Shown here piece by piece: positions 1-7,518 of a stretch of DNA of 16,379 nucleotides (positions are counted from its first letter, which is position 1; each line of letters starts with the position of its first letter). Location: assembly GCA_030619685.1 (NCBI GenBank), contig JAUXAX010000046.1, forward strand, positions 1-16,379, written 5' to 3'. Made by a program: the position numbers and the translations under genes. Below the pieces are notes generated by a model. It ran no database searches and was not told the origin of the DNA. It saw only the letters and a list, made by a program, of their open reading frames with translations. Origin of the DNA: Dehalococcoidia bacterium (GTDB taxonomy: Bacteria > Chloroflexota > Dehalococcoidia > SZUA-161).

Positions 1-360
1 TAGATCATTGGCACCATCCTGTGCACCAGCCTGAGCGAAACATACCGGGCATCGTAGATTACATCTATTGGTTAGCTCCATGATCAGCAGAATCGTGTGC
101 GTCTGGTGGTTCTGGCACAGGCCGCAGTCGAGGGGGCAACCAAGCTTCGATTCTCTCGGTTGGTGCAGGCCGGTGCCGTGGCCCCTGAATTTCTCGGCTC
201 TCACATATTCTTCGTAGTCGCTCCAATAAACATCCTCGAAGCTTCCGTGGTCAGGGCAACTCTTCCTCATTATGACCTGGCCATCGCTTTCCCATAGTTC
301 GGCATCCAGGATTCTTAGGTCTTCGGGGCAAATAGATTTTGTTCTCTTAATAAATGTCAT
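1..360 (-). CDS. Radical SAM protein, MJ0619/COG1964 (tetraether lipid synthase-like) family, N-terminal part
   Basis: This is an open frame from an ATG at 360 that runs off the left edge without a stop, so only 120 codons are visible. An AGGTG ribosome site lies about 7 bases upstream. Residues 9-39 form a small N-terminal metal-type module, SICPEDL at 9-15 followed by CPDHG at 35-39. Next comes CPLDCGLC at 75-82 with HQTHT at 85-89. The radical SAM signature CNLRCPVC at 100-107 has the CX3CX2C spacing that ligates the catalytic [4Fe-4S] cluster. This order (CP..., CPxHG, CPxxCGxC, TNRCNLxCPxCF) is what I know from the MJ0619 group, whose archaeal members include the enzyme that joins lipid tails into tetraethers. 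Bacterial relatives exist whose products are unsettled. Asp14 sits where homologues usually have the second Cys of CPxC. The radical SAM assignment is firm; the lipid function is inference. Confidence 0.85.
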   Translation of the reverse strand, partial: MTFIKRTKSICPEDLRILDAELWESDGQVIMRKSCPDHGSFEDVYWSDYEEYVRAEKFRGHGTGLHQPRESKLGCPLDCGLCQNHQTHTILLIMELTNRCNLRCPVCFAQAGAQDGANDL

Positions 361-370
361 GTGGTTCACC

Positions 371-391
371 TGCCCTTGTGTTTGCCCTTGT
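371..391 (-). repeat. Short tandem repeat, two 9-base units, in the leader of the radical SAM gene
   Basis: On the coding strand ACAAGGGCA occurs twice with a 12-base period (plus-strand copies TGCCCTTGT at 371-379 and 383-391), just before the ribosome site of the radical SAM gene at 360. Each copy contains AAGGG, so the leader carries repeated Shine-Dalgarno-like cores. It may be chance. No dyad symmetry marks it as an operator. Confidence 0.4.
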
Positions 392-440
392 TTGGTCTAT
401 TGGTTTCTACAATAATAGGCACTTGCGAAACTAGCCTTAA

Positions 441-722
441 TTATGATTTCAAATCCCCGTACTGGCTCTCAGGCCTGCACCAACCACACCCTGACGCTTT
501 GCACTCGTTTTTTGGAGATTCAAGATCGCCAGCCCAAAAGTAATGGCCGTTTCTGCACTTGTTCTCAATTACCTTGGTCTTAAAATTCTCCTCCGTTACC
601 CACGGGCAGAGTGGTTTGAGTTTGTGTATCTTGTTGGGACTCGCGATATCAGTGATGATTATATAGCCGTGCCCACCTTTGACTATTTGCCTGAAATTGT
701 CTAGGGTTGTGATTTCAAGCAC
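441..722 (-). CDS. Small Cys-rich hypothetical protein, 93 aa
   Basis: I do not recognise a function. The GTG start at 722 is chosen because a strong GGAGGG ribosome site lies about 6-7 bases upstream, and the frame ends in TAA at 441. The protein has five cysteines (39, 56, 74, 79, 82). They lie in IHKLKPLCPWV around 32-42, NKCRNGHYFW around 54-63 and ASGCGWC at 76-82, so a zinc site built from Cys and perhaps His33/His60 is plausible. There is no signal peptide and no membrane segment. It lies 68 bases after recR and 80 bases before the radical SAM gene on the same strand. That may mean co-transcription with either, but the gaps are wider than inside the nuo operon. The good ribosome site and the Cys/Trp spacing argue that it is a real gene. 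Confidence 0.72.
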   Translation of the reverse strand: MLEITTLDNFRQIVKGGHGYIIITDIASPNKIHKLKPLCPWVTEENFKTKVIENKCRNGHYFWAGDLESPKNECKASGCGWCRPESQYGDLKS

Positions 723-790
723 TTTCGCCCTCCGTCCGCTACAATTTGGCTTCGCAACTGCTTACAATTGAAATGATGGTCTTATCCTCT

Positions 791-1402
791 TCACATCTCT
801 TGCCTGCTCTCAAGAGCATAGGTAAGGGTGACTTCATCAGCATACTCCAGGTCGCCGCCCACGGGTAGCCCACGGCCAAGCCTGGTGAGCCGAGGTCCCA
901 GGGGCGAAAGTAGCTTCTGGATGTACATTGCTGTTGCTTCTCCCTCGAGGTTAGGGTTGGTAGCTAGGATAACCTCCTTCACCGAGCCTGCCTTAATTCG
1001 CTCCAGAAGCTCCTTTATCTTTAGATCTTCGGGGCCGATACCGTCCATAGGAGAAAGCACGCCATGGAGCACGTGATATAGTCCCTTGTATCGGCCGGTG
1101 CGTTCCAGGGCAAGGATGTCCAGAGGCTCCATGACGACACAGATGATGCTGTGGTCTCGTTCCTCACTGCTACAGAGGCTACAAGGATCGGATTCGGTGA
1201 CGTTCTGGCACAGAGAGCACAGGACGGTCTTATCCTTGACTGCGATTATTGCCTCAGCTAGAGCTCGTGCCTCGGCTTCGGGCATGCGTAGCAGGTAATA
1301 AGCAAGACGTGCTGCGCTCTTTGGCCCGATTCCAGGGAGCTTACCCAGCTCTTCGATCAATCGAGAGACTGGCTCAGCAGCCGGCACAAAACCGATTCTC
1401 AA
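791..1402 (-). CDS. recR: Recombination mediator protein RecR
   Basis: RecR works with RecO (and RecF) to load RecA on gapped single-stranded DNA in recombinational repair. The 203-aa length is normal for the family. In order, the protein shows a helix-hairpin-helix at about 22-38 ([17 protein letters not shown]), a four-Cys zinc finger (Cys62, Cys65, Cys74, Cys77), and a Toprim domain from about 84 onward that includes [17 protein letters not shown] and [16 protein letters not shown] at 1402 is taken as the start because AAAGGG lies about 9-10 bases before it. A GTG five codons in has no ribosome site near it. The gene follows ybaB by 66 bases, the common ybaB-recR pairing that often accompanies dnaX. 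It is probably transcribed from the dnaX promoter. Confidence 0.97.
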   Translation of the reverse strand: MRIGFVPAAEPVSRLIEELGKLPGIGPKSAARLAYYLLRMPEAEARALAEAIIAVKDKTVLCSLCQNVTESDPCSLCSSEERDHSIICVVMEPLDILALERTGRYKGLYHVLHGVLSPMDGIGPEDLKIKELLERIKAGSVKEVILATNPNLEGEATAMYIQKLLSPLGPRLTRLGRGLPVGGDLEYADEVTLTYALESRQEM

Positions 1403-1468
1403 ACCCAGAAACCCTTTCTAGATTTCAAATTTGGAGGAAATACCGTGTTGTGGAGTTGAGAAGAAAGC

Positions 1469-1777
1469 TTAAAGTAGGCCCGGAATATTAAGACCTCCGG
1501 TTATAGCACTAAGCTGGCTGGCGGCGAGCTCTCTAGCTTTCTCCATTCCCTCATTGACAGCAGCCAGTACCAGGTCTTCAAGCATCTCAGCATCATCAGG
1601 ATCGATTGCCTCAGGTGATATTTTGATGGAGCATAGCTTCTGCTGCCCGCTGACAACGACGGTGACTGCACCACCGCCAGAACTAGCCTCCACAGTAGCC
1701 TTCTCCAACTCCTCATGGGCCTTGGCCAGTTTCGCCTGCATCTGCTGCGCCTTGCGCAGAATCGCTCTGTTCATCAT
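1469..1777 (-). CDS. ybaB: YbaB/EbfC-family nucleoid-associated protein
   Basis: This is a small DNA-binding protein of the YbaB/EbfC family, thought to act as a dimer on the nucleoid. Its 102 aa match the usual length of about 100-110. The N-terminal helix is rich in Gln/Lys/Ala/Glu (KAQQMQAKLAKAHEELEKA at about 9-27). It is followed by the conserved block with VTVVVSGQQKL and the ISPEAIDPDDAEMLEDLV segment, and then a C-terminal helix. The ATG at 1777 (a second ATG follows directly) has a purine-rich GAGGAGCAGGAAG leader. The leader lies inside the 3' end of dnaX, so the two reading frames overlap by 65 bases and are probably translationally coupled. The dnaX-ybaB-recR order is a long-known conserved cluster, which supports all three calls. 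Confidence 0.95.
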   Translation of the reverse strand: MMNRAILRKAQQMQAKLAKAHEELEKATVEASSGGGAVTVVVSGQQKLCSIKISPEAIDPDDAEMLEDLVLAAVNEGMEKARELAASQLSAITGGLNIPGLL

Positions 1778-3386
1778 CTTCCTGCTCCTCTTCGATAATC
1801 CTGGCTCCCATTTTCAGGGCTGCATCCACCACAGGATTGCGTGCTTGCTGTTGTGTCTTGGTTCCCCTGTTCCTAGAAGTAAGGACGCAACGTACATGGT
1901 AAGGAACTCCGAATACCTCTTGTAGCTTCTTCTCCACGAGATGACGATACTTGGGATCCTCGATCTTACCCCGGTGAAAATCCGCGTAGAAACCAAGGAC
2001 CAGGGTATCGCCCTCGATTGCAACCGCCTCGCAGGCCTTTCTCAAGAGAGCATCCAGGTTCCCGCTGGAGCCCATCCCTCGGCATGCATTGACGAACTCA
2101 TCCCAGTGTTGGCGAATCTGCTCAATGCCCTGAGGAGACTGCGGCACGGCAGCCCCAGCGACCTTTGCCATTGGAAGCTCTTCGCTTACCGGTATATCGA
2201 CCCTGGCAGCGTCTTGCTCCTGGGCTGTCTTCTCGGGACGAGGCTGCTTTATGTCAACTGCTCGCGTGACGCCAACCTTCTCCTCGGAGATAGCTTTCTG
2301 AGGTTCTCTCTCTACAGGCAAGGCGCAATCAACGAGGGCAAGCTCCAGGGAGAGCGTGGACTGCGGTTCTGTGCGGAAGTCAACCTGGGCGAAGAGTTTG
2401 ATCGCCTTTGACAGCTCCGCCATGGATACACTGGCCACGAGCTGCTTCATCTCGGGCACCACATCATCAGGGAAGTCAGTGGTCTTTTCCGCACCAGCCT
2501 TGACCATAAGTAGCTCTCGCAGATATTCCACCAGTCCCCGGTTGAACTGACGAAGGTCAATTCCATCGACCGAAACGCTGTTTATGGTTGCCAAACCAGC
2601 AGCGACATCCTTGTTCAGAATATGCTCTGCTAGCTGATGAATGCGTTCATCGCTGCTGAGGCCCAATTTCTCGTTGACCTGCTCGAGACCGAAATCCGAA
2701 GCATAGTGAAGAACAAGCTGCTCCAGCAAGTTCTCTGCATCACGGAGACTGCCGGTGGCAGCTTTGGCGATTTGGTTGAGCGCCTGTGGCTCTGTACGTA
2801 TGCCCTCCCACTCACAGATCTCCTGCAGCTTGCCAACCATGTCTTCCTGGGCGAGACGGCGGAAATCAAACCGCTGACATCGGGACAGGACAGTGAGCGG
2901 TATCTTATGTATCTCGGTGGTTGCTAGCACGAAAATAGCATGAGGTGGCGGCTCCTCCAGTGTCTTGAGCAAGGCATTGAACGCGGGCTCAGTTAGCATG
3001 TGCACTTCATCTATGATGTAGACCTTGTATTTGGCTGAGTTGGGAGCGAAGTTTATCTTCTCGCGGAGGTCCCGGATCTCATCGATACCTCGATTTGAGG
3101 CGCCGTCGATCTCCACCAAGTCCAGGGCTCGACCTTCATTGATCGCCTGACACATGCTGCAGGAGTTGCACGGCCTCTCCGTCTCGTCGCTGAGGCAGTT
3201 GACTGCCTTAGCCAGTATTCTCCCTGTGCTGGTCTTGCCTGTGCCCCTGGGGCCACAGAAGAGATAGGCGTGTGCTACTCGTCCCATCTTCAGAGCGTTG
3301 GCCAGTGTTCGGGTAACAGGCTCCTGTCCCACTACCTCGGCCAGAGTTTGCGGCCGCCACTTCCGATAGAAGACCTCTGCTGCCAT
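1713..3386 (-). CDS. dnaX: DNA polymerase III subunit gamma/tau
   Basis: This is the ATPase subunit of the clamp loader, which opens and places the beta sliding clamp on primed DNA. The 557-aa protein opens with the diagnostic YRKWRPQTLAEVVGQ. Walker A is GPRGTGKT at 45-52. A four-Cys zinc module follows at Cys64, Cys73, Cys76 and Cys79. Walker B is VYIIDEVHML at about 122-131. The sensor/arginine-finger stretch follows (ATTEIHKIP, then VLSRCQRFDF). A linker of about 60 residues leads to a tau-type C-terminal domain around 410-520, then an acidic tail ending in DAGETGQGP. The tail is encoded where the gene overlaps ybaB. ATG at 3386 has only a weak GAG upstream, but fixes the conserved N terminus. 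I saw no A6 slippery heptamer, so a programmed gamma/tau frameshift is not indicated. Confidence 0.97.
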   Translation of the reverse strand: MAAEVFYRKWRPQTLAEVVGQEPVTRTLANALKMGRVAHAYLFCGPRGTGKTSTGRILAKAVNCLSDETERPCNSCSMCQAINEGRALDLVEIDGASNRGIDEIRDLREKINFAPNSAKYKVYIIDEVHMLTEPAFNALLKTLEEPPPHAIFVLATTEIHKIPLTVLSRCQRFDFRRLAQEDMVGKLQEICEWEGIRTEPQALNQIAKAATGSLRDAENLLEQLVLHYASDFGLEQVNEKLGLSSDERIHQLAEHILNKDVAAGLATINSVSVDGIDLRQFNRGLVEYLRELLMVKAGAEKTTDFPDDVVPEMKQLVASVSMAELSKAIKLFAQVDFRTEPQSTLSLELALVDCALPVEREPQKAISEEKVGVTRAVDIKQPRPEKTAQEQDAARVDIPVSEELPMAKVAGAAVPQSPQGIEQIRQHWDEFVNACRGMGSSGNLDALLRKACEAVAIEGDTLVLGFYADFHRGKIEDPKYRHLVEKKLQEVFGVPYHVRCVLTSRNRGTKTQQQARNPVVDAALKMGARIIEEEQEDDEQSDSAQGAADAGETGQGP

Positions 3387-3440
3387 TTATATCTCGATAC
3401 GACGAAAAGTAGACTAAACGAGCTGCTGATTCTGCCCGTT

Positions 3441-3469
3441 ATTATATCTCAATGGTGCTTGTTGTTCAA
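3441..3469 (-). promoter_or_regulatory. Sigma-70-type promoter for dnaX-ybaB-recR
   Basis: On the minus strand a -35 box TTGAAC (3469-3464) is followed by exactly 17 bases and then a perfect -10 box TATAAT (3446-3441). Transcription would start near 3434, giving a leader of about 48 bases before the dnaX ATG at 3386. It sits in the 113-base gap between ybeY and dnaX, the widest gap in the window. This suggests the dnaX cluster can be expressed independently of the nuo operon. Confidence 0.65.
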
Positions 3470-3499
3470 TCAAAAGAAGAGTGGACGGATTGTACGTAT

Positions 3500-3976
3500 C
3501 TATTCTTTTTCGATTGCCTCCAGGACCCCGGCCTCCATAGCCCTCATTCTTTGTTCGGCCTCGGCGCGCTCGTGCTCATACCCCAATAGGTGCAATACTC
3601 CGTGGATAACCAGGAGCGCCAGCTCCCTTCCCAGGGGATGCTGATGTTCTACAGCCTGTCTTTCCGCTTGTGGATAGGAAATAATAATCTCGCCGAGATG
3701 GAGAATTTCGTCTGGCGGCGGGACAAAATGCTCGCCCTCATCGCTGCCGGGTTGGGAAAGGGCAAAGGCGAGCACATCGGTGGTATCATCGACTCCCCGA
3801 TAGCTTCGATTGAGTTCGCGAACAGTGTCGTCGTCAGCAATGACCAGACCGAGCTCCACTTTTGAACTTAGACCAGTTGCGACCAGCGTAAGTTCCACTG
3901 CTCGCCTTAGCCGATCCTCAGCCACAAGGCCGGCAAAAGGCTCCTCAATCTGAATGCTTAGCTGGCAGCCTAACAT
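3500..3976 (-). CDS. ybeY: Endoribonuclease / rRNA maturation factor YbeY
   Basis: YbeY is a zinc-dependent RNase used in 16S rRNA 3'-end maturation and ribosome quality control. The 158-aa length is typical. The signature HGVLHLLGYEH at 125-135 provides the three zinc ligands His125, His129 and His135. The family consensus here is HGxLHLxGYDH, so residue 134 is Glu instead of Asp, a conservative change. Upstream, the LNRSYRGVDDTTDVLAF segment (about 55-71) and LGEIIIS (94-100) are the other conserved YbeY blocks. ATG at 3976 gives the expected length, although the ribosome site is poor. The gene lies 82 bases after nuoN and 113 bases before dnaX, so it may be read through from nuo or have its own promoter. 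Confidence 0.95.
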   Translation of the reverse strand: MLGCQLSIQIEEPFAGLVAEDRLRRAVELTLVATGLSSKVELGLVIADDDTVRELNRSYRGVDDTTDVLAFALSQPGSDEGEHFVPPPDEILHLGEIIISYPQAERQAVEHQHPLGRELALLVIHGVLHLLGYEHERAEAEQRMRAMEAGVLEAIEKE

Positions 3977-3994
3977 AGCGTTTGTCCCAAGGAA

Positions 3995-4024
3995 ATCTTA
4001 GCGCGGATGGGGCAAGAAGGTCAA
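3995..4024 (-). promoter_or_regulatory. Candidate promoter for ybeY
   Basis: On the minus strand TTGACC (4024-4019) is followed by 18 bases and TAAGAT (4000-3995), inside the 82-base nuoN-ybeY gap. The predicted start, near 3988, leaves a very short leader before the ATG at 3976. The site is plausible but weaker than the dnaX promoter. Confidence 0.35.
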
Positions 4025-4058
4025 GACTGAACTTCCGAGCAAATCGGACGCAAGCTAA

Positions 4059-5516
4059 CTAAGGCAAAAACGACAACGGAAACGAGGCGACCGCCGTCTC
4101 AGCCAGGCGAAGCACCAGCCACGGATAAATGCCGAGGACGAGGACGCCCAACGAAGTAATAGCCAGGGTGATGCGCAGGGGTATGGATGAAGGGATAGCC
4201 TCCTCAGACGCAGGCTCGCCGACGTACATCAATTTTACTACTCTCAGATAGTAGTAGGCTGCGACGACGGAGTTGAGTACTGCGATGATTACCAGCCACA
4301 GCAGGTTTTCTTGAATTGCGGCATTGAAGATGTAGAACTTGGCCATGAATCCCACTGTGGGGGGGATTCCTATTAGCGAGATGAGACAGAACGCTAGGAT
4401 AAAGGCGATTACCGGCGACCTTCGAGCCATGCCCGAATAGTCGGTGATTTCGTCGCTGCCGATCTTATTGGAAATGGCGATGATGGCAATGAAGGCGCCC
4501 AGATTGGCCAGAGCGTAGCCGGCCAGGAAGAAGAGCACTCCCCCCTTGCCCAGAGTGCTGATGGCAGCCAGTCCTACCATGATATAGCCGGCATGAGCGA
4601 TACTGGAGTATCCTAGCATTCGCTTTATATTACTCTGCGCGATAGCGACCACGTTACCGAGGGTCATAGACATAGCCCCGAGCACAGCGAAGATCATTGC
4701 CCAATCTCCACTTATCGTCTCGGCTCCGAACGCGGTATAGAAAACCCTGAGGATAACAGCGAAGCCAGCAGCCTTACTTGCCACGGACAAATAAGCGGTT
4801 ATCGGCGTTGGCGCTCCCTCGTAGACATCGGGAACCCACATCTGGAAAGGCACGGATGCGATCTTAAATCCGAAGCCGGCAACCAGGAGGACTATGCCCA
4901 AAAGCAGCGCTGGACTATCCGTAAGCTGCCCCCCAGAGACTAGCCCACCTACACTGGCTGCGATCTGGTCAAGGTGGGTAGTACCGGTGAGCCCGAAGAC
5001 AAAGGCCATACCGAGGAGCAGGACGGCTGAGCTTATCGCGCCTAGGATCATATATTTGAGCCCCGCTTCGCTAGACTTAGGGTCCTTAAGGAAAGCGGCC
5101 AGGGCATACAGTGAAATGCTTGAGAGCTCCAGAGCTATATATATCGATATGAGCTCTCCAGTGGATGCCATCAGCATCATTCCCCCCGCCGAGAGAAGGA
5201 TCAGGGCATAGTATTCGCCCTGGAAACGGGCAAACTTGCCCACATAGTCCACTGAGGAGAGTATGACCAAGGCAGCGATGCCAAGTATGAGGAACTTGAA
5301 GAACAGGCTGAAATCATCCACCACCAGCATCCCACTGAATGAAGTCTGCTGCTCCCCCCATAAGGCAATGGTGAAAGCGATGGGGATTATCAGGCCAACC
5401 ACGCAGATCCCAGCCAACACCTTCTTCTGCTCAATGAAAAGATCGAGCAGAATAACCACCAAAGCAATTCCGCAGAGGCTTAATTCAGGAGCTAATGGCC
5501 AAAAGTCTAATTCCAA
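4059..5516 (-). CDS. nuoN: NADH-quinone oxidoreductase subunit N (complex I antiporter-like)
   Basis: This is one of three antiporter-like proton-pumping subunits of the complex I membrane arm. The 485-aa protein is hydrophobic throughout and has the usual NuoN length. The key charged residues of the proton path are visible: Glu130 in IALELSS, Lys154 in AGLKYMILGA, Lys218 in GFGFKIASVPF and Lys248 in SVASKAAGF. The WVPDVYEGAPTPITAYL stretch at about 227-243 is highly characteristic. The start is TTG at 5516, with GAGGGTG about 5-6 bases upstream. The nearby upstream GTG reads into a stop. It is the last nuo gene, 16 bases after the Nudix gene that separates it from nuoM. The TAG at 4059 is followed by the first notable gap of the operon. 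Confidence 0.97.
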   Translation of the reverse strand: MELDFWPLAPELSLCGIALVVILLDLFIEQKKVLAGICVVGLIIPIAFTIALWGEQQTSFSGMLVVDDFSLFFKFLILGIAALVILSSVDYVGKFARFQGEYYALILLSAGGMMLMASTGELISIYIALELSSISLYALAAFLKDPKSSEAGLKYMILGAISSAVLLLGMAFVFGLTGTTHLDQIAASVGGLVSGGQLTDSPALLLGIVLLVAGFGFKIASVPFQMWVPDVYEGAPTPITAYLSVASKAAGFAVILRVFYTAFGAETISGDWAMIFAVLGAMSMTLGNVVAIAQSNIKRMLGYSSIAHAGYIMVGLAAISTLGKGGVLFFLAGYALANLGAFIAIIAISNKIGSDEITDYSGMARRSPVIAFILAFCLISLIGIPPTVGFMAKFYIFNAAIQENLLWLVIIAVLNSVVAAYYYLRVVKLMYVGEPASEEAIPSSIPLRITLAITSLGVLVLGIYPWLVLRLAETAVASFPLSFLP

Positions 5517-5532
5517 TTATGTCACCCTCAAC

Positions 5533-5961
5533 CTAAACTATTTTCGCTATCTGAAGCAACCTCTGGGTGTCCTCGTGCAACTCTTCCCAGATACTGAGAA
5601 TGTCCTCACGGGTAGCCCAACGTGCTTCCTCAACATCGCTATCAGGTTTGAGATCCCCCTCGCTTTTTTCAGCCATATAGTCGATGTATATGACATGCAG
5701 CTCTGTTTGGCCTTCTGACTCCACGATTCGATCGAAGGGAGCCAGAGGGCTAGTTAACCTGATTTCCAGGTTGGTCTCCTCCCTGACCTCTCGCCTGACC
5801 CCGTCTTCAATCCTCTCGCCCAACTCCAGTTTGCCTCCGGGGCAGATCCACCTGCCCTGCCAGAACCCCCCTCTCTCGGGTCGGTGCTTTACCAGCAGCA
5901 CTCGGTCACTTTCATCCTTTATCACCGCGCCTACCGCCACTATTATCTCCTTTGCTGCCAC
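5533..5961 (-). CDS. Nudix hydrolase
   Basis: This is a cytosolic hydrolase of the Nudix fold, cleaving nucleoside diphosphates linked to another group. The box is complete: Gly43, Glu49, then RREVREETNL at 56-65, matching GX5EX7REUXEEXGU except that Asn64 replaces the last Gly. Glu58, Glu61 and Glu62 would bind the metal. The length of 142 aa is typical of a single-domain enzyme. WICPGGKLELGE and the N-terminal VAVGAVIKDESDRVLLVKH resemble MutT/ADP-ribose-pyrophosphatase types, but the substrate cannot be fixed. The start is GTG at 5961, with GGAG about 7 bases upstream. The gene begins 12 bases after nuoM and ends 16 bases before nuoN, so it is co-expressed with complex I. A role in NAD(H) or ADP-ribose housekeeping would fit but is only inference. 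Confidence 0.93.
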   Translation of the reverse strand: MAAKEIIVAVGAVIKDESDRVLLVKHRPERGGFWQGRWICPGGKLELGERIEDGVRREVREETNLEIRLTSPLAPFDRIVESEGQTELHVIYIDYMAEKSEGDLKPDSDVEEARWATREDILSIWEELHEDTQRLLQIAKIV

Positions 5962-5973
5962 ACAATCTCCAAA

Positions 5974-7494
5974 TCAGCTAAGGCCCGCGAATACAGGACC
6001 GATGACATCGAGAAGCAATTTGGGATATACGCCGAAGAGCATTATCAACACCACGAAGGCGAATATGTAAGCCTTCTCCAGGTTGTCAGCATCTCCCACA
6101 CCGTCGTATTGCTCCTTGGGCTCCCTATAGAACACTCTTTCCAGCATCCACAGAATATAGCCTGCCCCCACCACTATCCCCAGCACCGCTAGCACTACCG
6201 AAGCTTGAATTCCGGAGAATGCATCGCTGCCGAAGCTGCCAACAAACACCGTGAACTCGGCAACGAAGCCGATGGTAGTGGGGAGCCCCAGTGCTGCCAG
6301 CCCAGCGATGCTGAAAACCACAGCGATAACCGGCATCTGCCTGGCCAGACCACCGAGCAAGGGAATCCGGCGTTCATGGGTCTTATCATAGACCAGCCCT
6401 ACCATGGCGAACAAAAGGCCAGTTATGAGACCGTGGCTAAACATCTGGAATGCGGCTCCGGTGACACTGAGATGTTTCAGGGCAAAGATCCCCAATAGCA
6501 CGAAACCCATGTGGCTAACCGAACTGTATGCGATCAGCCTCTTTAGATCGGTCTGTCTCACAGTCGCTGCTGCACCATAGAGCACGCTCACCACGGCAAA
6601 GGCAACTAGGAGCGGAGCATAATTCTCCGCCACGTGAGGAACAAGGCCACTGCCGAGGCCTCCGTCACCGCCGAAGCCAGCTACAAGCCGGATCATCCCG
6701 TATCCACCCATCTTGAGCAGTACACCGGCCAGGATAACGCTGACCGCTGTGGGGGCATCAGTGTGGGCATCGGGAAGCCAGGTATGCAGTGGGAACACGG
6801 GTAGCTTAATCGCGAACGCAATAAAAATGAGGAAGAATATCGCTGTTAATGGAATACCTTCCCTTAGCAGCGCCGTCCCGTTGGCGATCTCCACCATATT
6901 GAAAGTATGAGGCTCGGTATAGAAGTAGAGGGTAAGGATGCCAGCGAGCATGAAGGCGCTGCCAAAGAGAGTGTAGACTACGAACTTCATCGCTGAGTAC
7001 TCTTTTCTTCCCAGAGGGGGTGCAGTTCCCCAAATGGAGATCAACATATACATGGGGATAAGCTCCACCTCCCAGAAGAGGAAGAAGAGCAAGAGGTCCA
7101 GGGAACAGAAGACGCCCAGGATGCCGGTTTCCAGAAGCAGAAGCCAGATGAAGTATTCCCGCGTCCTGACGTTGATCTTCCAGGAGACGAAAACGGAGAC
7201 TAATCCCAAGAAGGTGGTGAGTATCACCATGGGCAGGCTCAGGCCGTCAACGCCGAGGTGATACTGGGCGCCGATCGACTCAATCCACAGGAACGGTCCC
7301 TCCTCAAACTGAAGGCCGCCACCGCGGTCAAAGACAGCAAACAATACCACCGAGAGCGCGAAGGCAACAAAGGTGAACAGGGCAGCAGTGAGCTTAACCG
7401 CCCTCGCTTCCTTGATGAACAGGGCGATCACAATTGCCCCCGCTACCGGGAGGAAGAGGATTATTGAGAGCGGATAGATAGACTCTACACTCAA
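5974..7494 (-). CDS. nuoM: NADH-quinone oxidoreductase subunit M (complex I antiporter-like)
   Basis: This is the middle antiporter-like subunit of the complex I membrane arm. The 506-aa length and polytopic hydrophobic profile are normal. Conserved charged residues are present: Glu142 in LFWEVELIPMYM, Lys230 in AFAIKLPVFPLHTWLPDAH, and Lys261 in GVLLKMGGYGMIRL. The stretch SVSHMGFVLLG is also typical. The start appears to be TTG at 7494, with AGGAG about 12 bases upstream. No ATG in frame gives a normal N terminus. It follows nuoL by 24 bases and is followed 12 bases later by the Nudix gene instead of nuoN, an interruption of the common L-M-N order. Confidence 0.97.
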   Translation of the reverse strand: MSVESIYPLSIILFLPVAGAIVIALFIKEARAVKLTAALFTFVAFALSVVLFAVFDRGGGLQFEEGPFLWIESIGAQYHLGVDGLSLPMVILTTFLGLVSVFVSWKINVRTREYFIWLLLLETGILGVFCSLDLLLFFLFWEVELIPMYMLISIWGTAPPLGRKEYSAMKFVVYTLFGSAFMLAGILTLYFYTEPHTFNMVEIANGTALLREGIPLTAIFFLIFIAFAIKLPVFPLHTWLPDAHTDAPTAVSVILAGVLLKMGGYGMIRLVAGFGGDGGLGSGLVPHVAENYAPLLVAFAVVSVLYGAAATVRQTDLKRLIAYSSVSHMGFVLLGIFALKHLSVTGAAFQMFSHGLITGLLFAMVGLVYDKTHERRIPLLGGLARQMPVIAVVFSIAGLAALGLPTTIGFVAEFTVFVGSFGSDAFSGIQASVVLAVLGIVVGAGYILWMLERVFYREPKEQYDGVGDADNLEKAYIFAFVVLIMLFGVYPKLLLDVIGPVFAGLS

Positions 7495-7518
7495 AACTAC
7501 CGGCTCCTATCGATATTC

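Noticed and set aside
97..297. Plus-strand open frame of 66 codons
   Set aside because: It is antisense to the clear radical SAM coding sequence at 1-360, and its translation has no recognisable pattern.
361..440. Promoter before the Tes-like gene (TATTAT-like -10)
   Set aside because: No acceptable -35 box stands 16-18 bases upstream, so the match is too weak to report.
1713..3386. Programmed frameshift site in dnaX for making gamma
   Set aside because: I found no run of six or more A on the coding strand within the gene.
4034..4048. Possible terminator after nuoN (TCCGA/TCGGA dyad)
   Set aside because: The stem has only five base pairs and no T-run follows on the minus strand, so I do not call a terminator.
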